A stretch of DNA of 34,883 nucleotides. Origin: Halomonas urmiana. Lineage in GTDB: Bacteria > Pseudomonadota > Gammaproteobacteria > Pseudomonadales > Halomonadaceae. Below are positions 16,169-23,971 of the stretch, one piece after another. A program made the position numbers and the translations under genes. The notes under the pieces were generated by a model, which was given only the letters and a program-made list of their open reading frames with translations, did not search any database and was not told where the DNA came from. The stretch is taken from assembly GCF_005780185.1 (NCBI RefSeq), contig NZ_VBUI01000034.1, forward strand, positions 1 through 34,883, read 5' to 3'. Numbering within the stretch: position 1 is the stretch's first letter; the number at the start of each line of letters is the position of its first letter.

Positions 16169-17068
16169 CTACGCGAGATCCTTCAGTGGATGGGCCAGCA
16201 GCTCCGCGACCACGCCCGGCATGAACTCCCGGGGCAGGGTGATGGCATAGAAGTTCTCGAAGACGTTGGGCAGCCGCTCGAAGGAGGTCAGCCGCCCCTG
16301 GCGCAGCTCGTCCTTCACCACCACCTCCGGCAGCACGCTCAGCGCCCCGCTGTCGCGGGCCAGCAGGCGCAGCATGGCCATGTCATCGGCCTCGGCGAGG
16401 ACCTCCGGCCGATACTGGTGCCGGCTGCAGTGGCCGTCGAAGGCGCGGCGCAGCTCATGGTGCTCGCCGGGCAGCACCCAGCGCAGCCCCTCGTAGCCCT
16501 GGGGGAAGGGCGCGTCGGGGTTGGCGTCGGGCGGGCCGATGATGGAGAGCGGCTGACGGGCCAGCAGCTGGCTCTGCCAGGCGGCCTGGGGCGAGCCCGA
16601 GGGCGGCAGCTGGGTATTGGCCAGCACCAGGTCGAACTCGTGGCGGGCCAGGCCGTCGAGCAGGTCGGCCATGCCCCGAGCATAGAGGCTGAAGCGTACC
16701 CTCGGCCCCTCGCCCTGCAGCAGCGGGGCGATGAAGCCCTCGATGAAGTTGCGCGACATGCTGGCGAGGGTGCCGATGCGGATGTGCTGGTACTCGGGCT
16801 CGATGCCGCGGTTGATCAGCGACTCCAGCTCCTCTCCCTTGGTGAAGATCACCTCGGCGTAGTTGAACACCTGTTGGCCCGCCTCGGTCAGCACCAGGGT
16901 GCGATTGCGCCGCTCGAACAGCGGCTTGCCCATCCGCTCCTCCAGCTTGCGGATCTGCGACGAGAGGGCGCTCTGGGACAGGTGCAGCGACTCCGCGACC
17001 CTCGTCAGCTTGCCCTCGGCGGCCACGCACCAGAAGTAGTAGAGGTGGTGATAGTTCAGTCGGCTCAT
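16169..17068 (-). CDS. LysR-family regulator, NhaR-like, divergent from dabB
   Basis: A 299-residue regulator. The N-terminal winged helix-turn-helix (about 3-62: NYHHLYYFWCVAAEGK, then VAESLHLSQSALSSQIRKLE) resembles NhaR. Residues ~95-295 form the periplasmic-binding-protein-like effector domain. It is transcribed away from dabB across a short, very AT-rich gap holding a dyad, the usual LysR layout for autorepression and control of the divergent operon. The likely role is to tune the bicarbonate/CO2 uptake genes in response to an inorganic-carbon or ion signal; the effector is unknown. Confidence 0.85.
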   Translation of the reverse strand: MSRLNYHHLYYFWCVAAEGKLTRVAESLHLSQSALSSQIRKLEERMGKPLFERRNRTLVLTEAGQQVFNYAEVIFTKGEELESLINRGIEPEYQHIRIGTLASMSRNFIEGFIAPLLQGEGPRVRFSLYARGMADLLDGLARHEFDLVLANTQLPPSGSPQAAWQSQLLARQPLSIIGPPDANPDAPFPQGYEGLRWVLPGEHHELRRAFDGHCSRHQYRPEVLAEADDMAMLRLLARDSGALSVLPEVVVKDELRQGRLTSFERLPNVFENFYAITLPREFMPGVVAELLAHPLKDLA

Positions 17069-17071
17069 ACC

Positions 17072-17125
17072 GTTCTCTTTTATAGAACAATAGATAAATT
17101 TATATATATTTTAATTAAAGCATAG
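17072..17125. promoter_or_regulatory. LysR operator / divergent promoter region
   Basis: GTTCT (17072-17076) and AGAAC (17084-17088) form a dyad with a 7-base spacer, fitting a LysR-type binding site, followed by a long A/T tract (ATAAATTTATATATATTTTAA). It separates the LysR gene (start 17068) from dabB (start 17168) and stands out from the GC-rich surroundings. Confidence 0.6.
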
Positions 17126-17167
17126 GGCGCTCGATACTGCTCGCACTTGAACGAGCGGAGTCATCTC

Positions 17168-18760
17168 ATGCAGTGGATCGAGTTGTTGTCCCCTTGGCTG
17201 CTGGCCCTGGTGCCCATTGCGCTGGCGCTGGGGGCCGCCTTGAGTACTCGCCAGCCGCGCGAGCGCGCCTGGCGCACGGCCCAGGCCACGACGCTTTGCG
17301 GCCTGGGCGTCTCGGCGCTGCTGCTGGGGCTGGGTGCGGCGCAGCTGCTGCCCACCGTGAGCGGGGGCTGGCAGACCGCGCCGCTGCAGTTGATCATGCT
17401 GCTGCTCGCCAACTTCATCGCCTTCGTGGTGGTGCGCTACAGCGCCACCTACCTGCAGGGCGAGCCCCGCCAGCGGCGCTTCATCGCGCTCGTCCAGGCC
17501 GTCTTCGCGGCGGTCAGCGTGGCGGTGCTGAGCGATCACCTGGTGCTCTTCCTGCTCGCCTGGTTCGCCATCAGCCTGGCGATGCACCAGCTGCTGATGT
17601 TTTATCCTGACCGGCCCCGCGCCGCTCTGGCGGCACACAAGAAGTTCCTCTTCGCTCGCGCCGCCGAGCTCTGTGCCCTGACGGCCTTCGTGCTGCTCTA
17701 TCTGCACCACGACACCGCGCGGATCAGCGTCATTATCGGCGCCTATGGTGACAGTCAGGCCTCGTCCGAGGGCACGCTGACCCTCGGCGAACAGGCGGCG
17801 GCCTGCCTGCTCGCCCTGGCGGCGCTGATCAAGTGCGCTCAGCTGCCGCTGCACGGCTGGCTGATCCAGGTGGTCGAGGCGCCCACGCCGGTCTCGGCGG
17901 CGCTGCACGGCGGCGTCATCAACCTCGGCGGCTACCTGCTGCTGCTGTTCTCGCCGCTGCTGCTGCAGTCCGCGCCCGCCCAGGCGCTGCTGCTCGTCGT
18001 CGCCGGCATCGGCAGCGTGCTGGCGGCACTGGTCATGATGACCCGTGTCAGCATCAAGGTGCGCCTGGCCTGGTCGACCAGCGCGCAGATGGGCCTGATG
18101 CTGGTCGAGATCGCCCTGGGGCTGGTGGAGTTGGCGCTGCTGCACCTGCTCGCCCACTCCTGCTACAAGGCCTACGCCTTCCTGAGCTCGGGCGAGGCGG
18201 TCGAGCAGGACCTGCTGCGCCGCCGGGCCCCGGGTCGCAGCCCCACGCCGGGCCAGTGGCTCTCGGCGGGCCTCGCCAGCGCCGTGCTGGTGGCGGGCGC
18301 GGTGGCGCTCGCGCGCAGCCTCACCGACGCCCCGGCCTTCGCGGCGAACAGCCCCTGGGTGCTGCTCACGCTGGCGCTGACTGTGCTGCTGGCCGAGCGT
18401 GGCAGCGAGCGCACTGCGGGCGGCCTCGGCGCTTTTGCCGGCCTGGCCGCGCTGGTGGTGCTCGCCTATGTCGGCCTCAAGACGCTGTTCGCCGCCTTCC
18501 TTCCGGCGACCGGGCACACGGTCTCGCCCTGGGCGGACCTCTGGGTCAGCGCGCTGTTCCTGCTGCTCTTCGCGGGCTACTGGCTGAAGCGCCATGGCCT
18601 GCACCACCGCGGCTCGCAGACGCTCAATCGCTACTGCTACGCCGGTTTCTACCTGGATGAGTGGGTCACCCGTACCACCCTGAAGCTCTGGCCCCACGAG
18701 CTGCCCGGCCGCATCAAGGCCAAGCAGCTGCACACCGCCTTTCGCGGGAGTTCCCTATGA
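17168..18760 (+). CDS. dabB: DabB, membrane subunit of the DAB inorganic-carbon accumulation system
   Basis: A 530-residue, very hydrophobic protein with about 13 predicted membrane helices and NuoL/MrpA-type (proton-conducting membrane transporter) features: a Lys in ALIKCAQLPLHGWLI, EAPTPVSAALHGG, and SCYKAYAFLSSG. Followed directly by dabA, it is DabB, which partners DabA in energy-coupled CO2 hydration/bicarbonate accumulation. The ATG at 17168 has GGAG upstream; an in-frame TTG seven codons earlier is less likely. Its stop overlaps the dabA start by four bases (ATGA). Probably driven from the AT-rich region controlled by the divergent LysR protein. Confidence 0.9.
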   Translation: MQWIELLSPWLLALVPIALALGAALSTRQPRERAWRTAQATTLCGLGVSALLLGLGAAQLLPTVSGGWQTAPLQLIMLLLANFIAFVVVRYSATYLQGEPRQRRFIALVQAVFAAVSVAVLSDHLVLFLLAWFAISLAMHQLLMFYPDRPRAALAAHKKFLFARAAELCALTAFVLLYLHHDTARISVIIGAYGDSQASSEGTLTLGEQAAACLLALAALIKCAQLPLHGWLIQVVEAPTPVSAALHGGVINLGGYLLLLFSPLLLQSAPAQALLLVVAGIGSVLAALVMMTRVSIKVRLAWSTSAQMGLMLVEIALGLVELALLHLLAHSCYKAYAFLSSGEAVEQDLLRRRAPGRSPTPGQWLSAGLASAVLVAGAVALARSLTDAPAFAANSPWVLLTLALTVLLAERGSERTAGGLGAFAGLAALVVLAYVGLKTLFAAFLPATGHTVSPWADLWVSALFLLLFAGYWLKRHGLHHRGSQTLNRYCYAGFYLDEWVTRTTLKLWPHELPGRIKAKQLHTAFRGSSL

Positions 18761-21288
18761 CGAGTCTCGACAACACCCAGGTCGCACGGATGGACGATGC
18801 GAGCGATGTCGCGCCCCTGACCGAGGCCCAGGAAGCGGCGCTGGACCGGGCCTGCGCGCGCATCGCCCCGAGCTGGCCGCTGGATCGGCTGATCGCGGTG
18901 AGCCCCTACTGGACCCAGCGCGGGGAGGACGCCGCCACGGTCTCGGCGCGGCTCTCGGCGCTCGGCAACATCCACTGCCTGATGCCACCGAGCCACTACC
19001 TGGGTGCCTGGCAGCGCGGCGAGATCACAGATGAGCATCTCGCCGAGGCGGCCGAGCGGCTCGACTATCCGGGCGGCTACAAGAACCTGCTGGTCGTCGT
19101 CGACGAGCTCGCCCGGCTGCCCCACTGGCACAACATCAGCGACCTGATCGATGCCCGCCGCGACCGCCAGCACAAGATGGCCTGGCGGGACGAGATCACC
19201 CAGCAGATCAGCCAGTTCTGCGCCGCCTACTTCCAGGAGGACGGGCCGCTCAACGCCGAGCGTCTGAACGCCCCCCGCGGCAAGCGGCTCTTCCAGCACT
19301 GGCGGGACATCACCCTCAAGGATCGTGGCATCGCCATCCTGATGGGCGAGCCGCGGCTGCGCCGCTACTTCAAGACCCTGCCGGACACCGAGGCCGGCCT
19401 CTTCCAGGCCGCCATCGCCGAGCTGGATGTGGAGGCCGGCCGGCTCGAGCACTACGCCCAGGCGCTGCTGCTCGACATCAACGGCTGGGCCGCCTGGGTC
19501 GCCTACCAGGATTGGCAGCGGGCGCTGGCCGCGCCTGACGGTGAGAGTGAGCACGAGCGGCTGGCGTCGGACATGCGCAGCCTGCTGGCGATGCGCCTGG
19601 CCTGGGAGCTGGTGCTGTGGCGCTACATCCGGGCGGAGCAGCCCGACCAGGCCGAGCGCCTGACGCGGCTGTGGCACGCCGAGCTGGTGGAGCTGCCGGA
19701 GCGCGTCGAGCGCCATCAGCGCGCCCAGCAGCCCCTGTGGGTGTGGCAGCTCGCCAGCGAGCTCGCCTACCAGGCGTCGCTGCACCGCGCCTTGGGCGAG
19801 GCGGCGCGCGCGCCGGCATCGGCGCCCACCGCGCCGCAGCTGCAGGCGGTGTTCTGCATCGACGTGCGCTCCGAGCCGCTGCGCCGGGCGCTGGAACGGC
19901 AGAGCCCGGCCATCCAGACCCTGGGCTTCGCCGGCTTCTTCGGCCTGCCCCTGGAACACCAGCAGGGCGGCACCGCGCTGGCCCAGCCCCACCTGCCGGG
20001 CCTGCTGGCGCCCAAGGTGACGCTCAGGAGCGGGGCGGGCGAGGGCGCGGCGCGCTCGGCGAAGCGGCTGAACTGGCAGGCGCGCCTGCAGGAGTGGAGC
20101 CGCACGGCGAGTGCCAGCTTCACTGCCGTGGAGGCGGGCGGCCTGCTCTATGCCGGCAAGCTGCTGCGCCGTTCGCTCGACGCCAAGGCCAGGCGCGAGC
20201 CGCTCGCCATGGACGAGCTCAGCTGGCACTGGCGCGACAGCGGCGAGGCGCTGAGCCTGGCCGACAAGGCGGCGCTCGCCCAGACCGTGCTGGGCGCCAT
20301 GGGCCTCACCGAGGGTCTCGCGCCCCGGGTGCTGCTGGTGGGCCACGGCAGCCACAGCAGCAACAACCCGCATGCCGCGGGGCTCGAGTGCGGCGCCTGC
20401 GGCGGGCAGTCGGGCGAGGTCTCGGTGCGCGCCCTGGCGCGGCTGCTCAACGATCCCGCGCTGCGCGAGGCGCTGGCCGAGGCCGGCCTCGTCATCCCGG
20501 AAACGACCCGCTTCGTGCCCGCGCTGCACCACACCATCACCGACCGCATCGAGCTGCCGGAGGGCGTGGAGGATGCCTTCTCGCTGAGCGAAGAGCAGCG
20601 CTCCTGGCTCGAACAGGCCGGCGCCCAGGCCCGGCGCGAGCGCGCCCCGCGGCTCGGCCTGTCGGGCGACGCGGTCGAGCTCGAGAAGATCCTCGATCGC
20701 CGCGGCGCCGACTGGTCGCAGACCCGCCCGGAGTGGGGCCTGGCCAACAACGCCAGCTTCATCGCCGCGCCGCGACGCGTCACCGCCCCCCTCGATCTCG
20801 CCGGGCGCAGCTTCCTGCACGACTACGACTGGCGCACCGACGCCGATTTCTCGCGGCTGGAGCTGATCATGACCGCGCCCATGGTCGTCGCCCACTGGAT
20901 CAACATGCAGTACAACGCCTCCGTCACCGACAACCGCAAGTTCGGCAGCGGCAACAAGGTGCTGCACAACGTGGTCGGCGGGCATATCGGGGTGTTCGAG
21001 GGCAACGGCGGCGACCTGCGCATCGGCCTGCCGATGCAGTCGCTGCACGACGGCGAGCGCTGGCGGCACGAGCCCCTGCGCCTGAGCGTCTACCTCGCGG
21101 CGCCCACGGCGGCGATCAAGGCCATCATCGCGCGTCACGAGATCCTGCAGTCGCTGGTAGGCAACGACTGGCTGCACCTCTTCGCCCTCGACGACGACAC
21201 CGGCGAGATCCTTGCCTACCGCGGCGAGTGGCGAGGTACGTGGGAGCACTGCTTGCAGCGCGATTCGGCGCAAAGCGGCGGCGGGTAG
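18757..21288 (+). CDS. dabA: DabA, carbonic-anhydrase-like subunit of the DAB system (DUF2309)
   Basis: An 843-residue protein of the DUF2309/UPF0753 family. The zinc-site residues known from DabA are visible: C367 and D369 in AVFCIDVRSE, H530 in LLVGHGSHSSNNPH and C545 in LECGACGG. The 15-residue H-to-C spacing equals that of characterised DabA. With DabB it is thought to convert CO2 to bicarbonate at the inner membrane, driven by a cation gradient, thus trapping inorganic carbon in the cell. The start is fixed by the ATGA overlap with dabB. Chemoheterotrophs use such systems to supply anaplerotic carboxylases at air-level CO2. Confidence 0.93.
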   Translation: MTSLDNTQVARMDDASDVAPLTEAQEAALDRACARIAPSWPLDRLIAVSPYWTQRGEDAATVSARLSALGNIHCLMPPSHYLGAWQRGEITDEHLAEAAERLDYPGGYKNLLVVVDELARLPHWHNISDLIDARRDRQHKMAWRDEITQQISQFCAAYFQEDGPLNAERLNAPRGKRLFQHWRDITLKDRGIAILMGEPRLRRYFKTLPDTEAGLFQAAIAELDVEAGRLEHYAQALLLDINGWAAWVAYQDWQRALAAPDGESEHERLASDMRSLLAMRLAWELVLWRYIRAEQPDQAERLTRLWHAELVELPERVERHQRAQQPLWVWQLASELAYQASLHRALGEAARAPASAPTAPQLQAVFCIDVRSEPLRRALERQSPAIQTLGFAGFFGLPLEHQQGGTALAQPHLPGLLAPKVTLRSGAGEGAARSAKRLNWQARLQEWSRTASASFTAVEAGGLLYAGKLLRRSLDAKARREPLAMDELSWHWRDSGEALSLADKAALAQTVLGAMGLTEGLAPRVLLVGHGSHSSNNPHAAGLECGACGGQSGEVSVRALARLLNDPALREALAEAGLVIPETTRFVPALHHTITDRIELPEGVEDAFSLSEEQRSWLEQAGAQARRERAPRLGLSGDAVELEKILDRRGADWSQTRPEWGLANNASFIAAPRRVTAPLDLAGRSFLHDYDWRTDADFSRLELIMTAPMVVAHWINMQYNASVTDNRKFGSGNKVLHNVVGGHIGVFEGNGGDLRIGLPMQSLHDGERWRHEPLRLSVYLAAPTAAIKAIIARHEILQSLVGNDWLHLFALDDDTGEILAYRGEWRGTWEHCLQRDSAQSGGG

Positions 21289-21381
21289 AACCGATGAAGC
21301 AGCGCTCAAGAAGCGCCTAGCTTTCCTCCATCAGGGTGCTGTGACACCATCGCCGCTTTCGCCGTTCGGAGTCGTTGTGTC

Positions 21382-22290
21382 GTGATCGTTCGTGATCGCC
21401 CCGGTGCGCTCGGGCTGATGCTGGCCTGGAAAGGCTCGGTGTTGCCCCATATCTTCCCTCACATCCTGCTGGCCGGTCTGTTCGCCACGGCCGTCACCTG
21501 GGTCTCTCGCCATCACTACCTGGATGGCATCGTCGAATACACGCTGCTACCGTTCACCCTCATGGGGATCGCACTGTCGATCCTCTTGAGTGTGCGCAAC
21601 ACGGCGACCTACAACCGCTGGTGGGAGGCGCGCCAGCAGTGGGGGCGCATGGTCTATGAGATGCGCAGCCTGGCGCGGGCCGGCGGGATCTACCTGGGCC
21701 CCGAGCGGCGCCGTGAGCTGATGATGCGCGCGCTGGCCCATGCCCACCTGCTGCGCGGGCAGCTGCGCGAGGAGGAGGTGCGCGCGGACCTGCCGGCTTC
21801 GCTCTCCGCGGCCCTGGTCGACCTGGCGCTGGGCACCCGCAACCCCGCGGCGTTCATGCTGCAGCAGGCCGGCGAGGTGGTGGCCGAGGCCCGGCGGGCC
21901 GGGGAGATCGACTCGGTGGCCGCGGCGGCGCTCGACCGGCACCTGCACGGCATGGCCGGCATCCAGTCCGCCTCGGAGCGGATCGCCCAGACGCCGCTGC
22001 CATTCGCCTACACGCTCTTGGCGCATCGCACCGCCTACGTCTATTGCTACCTGCTACCGTTCGGGCTGGTGCCGGGCGCGGGCTGGTTCACCCCGGTGTT
22101 TACCGCCATCGTGGCCTACACCTTCTTCGGGCTAGATCGCCTCTCGGAACAGCTGGAATTTCCCTTCGGCCGCCAGACCAACGACCTGCCGCTGGACGCC
22201 ATCTGCCGGGTGCACGAGATCAGCGTGGCCGAGGCGCTGGGCGACCCGGCACCCGAGCCGCTGCGGCCGGTGGAGTTCGAGCTGCAGTAG
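21382..22290 (+). CDS. Bestrophin-family membrane channel protein
   Basis: A 302-residue membrane protein of the bestrophin/YneE (UPF0187) family. The GTG start gives the family-typical MIVRDRPGALGLMLAWKGS. Membrane helices are at about 26-42, 50-70, 215-233 and 236-252. Conserved RNTATYNRWWEARQQWG follows helix 2, and DRLSEQLEFPFG and NDLPLDAICR are also family-typical. Bestrophins are anion channels; several eukaryotic ones pass bicarbonate, while a characterised bacterial homologue conducts cations. Lying 93 bases after dabA on the same strand, it may belong to the inorganic-carbon module, which is inference from position. Confidence 0.85.
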   Translation: MIVRDRPGALGLMLAWKGSVLPHIFPHILLAGLFATAVTWVSRHHYLDGIVEYTLLPFTLMGIALSILLSVRNTATYNRWWEARQQWGRMVYEMRSLARAGGIYLGPERRRELMMRALAHAHLLRGQLREEEVRADLPASLSAALVDLALGTRNPAAFMLQQAGEVVAEARRAGEIDSVAAAALDRHLHGMAGIQSASERIAQTPLPFAYTLLAHRTAYVYCYLLPFGLVPGAGWFTPVFTAIVAYTFFGLDRLSEQLEFPFGRQTNDLPLDAICRVHEISVAEALGDPAPEPLRPVEFELQ

Positions 22291-22333
22291 CAGGCGCTTG
22301 TCTCTTGCCGCGGAGATGTTCGTCCTAATGCAA

Positions 22334-22364
22334 AGCCCCGAGTCGGTTGTCCCGCTCGGGGGCT
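22334..22364 (+). terminator. Possible terminator after the bestrophin gene
   Basis: CCCCGAG (22336-22342) pairs with CTCGGGG (22355-22361), extended by AG/CT with one bulge, 45 bases after the stop codon. There is no T tract immediately after (GGTCCATAAAA), so this may be only a stable hairpin. Confidence 0.35.
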
Positions 22365-22381
22365 GGTCCATAAAAGGAGTA

Positions 22382-22537
22382 TTCACCGAAGCGGCCCTGA
22401 TCGCGTTCTGTCAGGAGAACATCAGCCGCTTCAAGGCGCCCAAGAAGGTGATCTTCGGGCCATTGCCGACCACCTCGACCGGCAAGATCCAGAAGTTCCT
22501 GTTGCGCCAGCAGCTCGAGGCCCCGCTGACCGCCTGA
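22382..22537 (+). pseudogene. C-terminal remnant of an AMP-dependent acyl-CoA synthetase
   Basis: The frame encodes FTEAALIAFCQENISRF, KAPKKVIFGPLPTTSTGKIQ and KFLLRQQL, then a stop. This is the extreme C-terminus of fatty-acid/acyl-CoA synthetases, including the catalytic Lys in TGKIQK. Everything upstream (about 500 residues) is missing, so it is a deletion remnant, not a gene. The upstream junction falls around 22365-22385. Confidence 0.8.
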
Positions 22538-22669
22538 GCCGCCGGCAAGGTGGGGCCGAGGCGGCCGTGAGATAGCGGCCTGTCTTTTACCCCCTTAGCG
22601 ATTATAGTGGCCGCCGAGCGCGGCACTGGATCGCGCACTGCCCCACCGCCATCGTTGCGAGTATTGGCC

Positions 22670-23599
22670 ATGTCACGACGCCCACCGCTGATTGCCCTCT
22701 CCTACTTCGAGGTCGCCGCGCGAACCCGGAGTTTCGCCGCGGCCGCCAAGGAGCTCAACGTCACGCCGGCGGCGATCAGCCATCAGGTCAAGGCGCTGGA
22801 GGAGTATCTCGGCGTCGACCTGTTCGTGCGCCATCACCGGCGGGTCAGCCTGACCCCCGCCGCGCGCATGGCCCTGCCGGAGCTGCAGGAGGGGTTCGAG
22901 ACCCTGGGGCGGGCGGTGGACAAGATCCGCGCCTACGGCGAGGAGCGCCTGATCGTCACCGTGTGCGCCGAGCCGCTGTTCGCCACCAAATGGATCGTGC
23001 CGCGCCTGCATCGCTTCTACGCCCGCTGCCCGGAGGCCGAAGTGCGGCTGCAGGCGAGCCTGCACACCGTGGATCGCAACCGGGAGGGTGATTTCGGGGT
23101 CGCCGAGCTCAAGCGCGCCGGCGTCGACGTCTCCGTGCGCCTCGGCTACGGCCACTACGCCGACATCGAGCCCGAGCGGCTCATGGGGCTCGAGCTCGTG
23201 CCCATCGGCACGCCGGAACTGGCCGCCAGCGTGGACGGTGTCGACACCCTGCGCGGGCTGCCGCTGCTGTGCGACAGCACCCTCAACCGCTTCGACGAGC
23301 CCTGCGGCTGGAAGGCGTGGTTCCAGCAGCAGGGAGGCGAGGCCGGAACGCTGCGCGAGCTGCGATTCGGCAACGGCCTGCTCGCGCTGGAAGCGGCCCT
23401 CGCCGGCCAGGGCATCCTGCTCGGCAGCCGGGACCTCCACCAGGCAGAATTGAGCGCCGGCAAGCTCGTCGTCGCCACCGAACGCCCGCTGAACTGCGAC
23501 CAGGCGTATTACGTCGTCAGCGCCGGCGTCGGTCTGGAACGCCCCATCGCCCGGCAGTTCCGCGAATGGCTGGTGGACGAGGCCAATCTGCCCGCCTGA
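22670..23599 (+). CDS. LysR-family regulator, GcvA-like
   Basis: A 309-residue LysR regulator. The N-terminal helix-turn-helix (~5-65: PLIALSYFEVAARTRSF, AAAAKELNVTPAAISHQVKAL) is closest to the GcvA/AmpR group. The effector domain begins near 92 (LIVTVCAEPLFATKWIVPRL). The start at 22670 (MSRRPPL) is chosen because the preceding frame is not protein-like, though no strong ribosome site is seen. Its neighbours are an acyl-CoA synthetase remnant and an ABC exporter, with no divergent partner, so its target genes may have been deleted or lie elsewhere. Confidence 0.85.
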   Translation: MSRRPPLIALSYFEVAARTRSFAAAAKELNVTPAAISHQVKALEEYLGVDLFVRHHRRVSLTPAARMALPELQEGFETLGRAVDKIRAYGEERLIVTVCAEPLFATKWIVPRLHRFYARCPEAEVRLQASLHTVDRNREGDFGVAELKRAGVDVSVRLGYGHYADIEPERLMGLELVPIGTPELAASVDGVDTLRGLPLLCDSTLNRFDEPCGWKAWFQQQGGEAGTLRELRFGNGLLALEAALAGQGILLGSRDLHQAELSAGKLVVATERPLNCDQAYYVVSAGVGLERPIARQFREWLVDEANLPA

Positions 23600-23971
23600 G
23601 GGTCGGGGCTCGACCCGGCGACCGGCCCCGGATGCTCCGCTGTTTGATGTGCAGCGGGGTCACCACGGCGATTGATTCCAGCGCTCGCCATCGTGGTCGC
23701 TGGCACCGGTGCTGCTGCACGTGTCCAGGAAACGCGACGGCTCGCTCCGGTAGCACCGGGCCCCATCAGCTGAACGCGCCGTGTTCGATCGTGCTCAGCA
23801 CCGAGATCGCTTCCGTGTGAAGATCGCTGTGGATCGATATGACGCAGTGGTGATCGGCATCAACCGACGAATGTCCGTTTTGCATCCCCAGGTGCAGGCC
23901 AGGTCCTCGCTTGGCTATCCTGCACGAGTCTCGAGAACGTCGAGCTCACCCCCTGCAACCGGACGGCTGCC
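23600..23971. other. Intergenic region, no confident gene
   Basis: About 370 bases with no convincing plus-strand gene. On the minus strand, 23885-23766 encodes a 39-residue frame with His-rich, protein-like sequence (MQNGHSSVDADHHCVIS, IHSDLHTEAISVLSTIEHGA, then FS and stop). It could be the C-terminal scrap of a lost gene, but I recognise no family and give it little weight. Confidence 0.4.

Noticed and set aside
18649..21309. 886-codon minus-strand open frame
   Set aside because: Shadow of dabA, which has all zinc-site motifs; the antisense translation is low-complexity.
23766..23885. His-rich 39-codon minus-strand frame
   Set aside because: Protein-like but too short, with no start signal and no family recognised; noted only within the intergenic entry.
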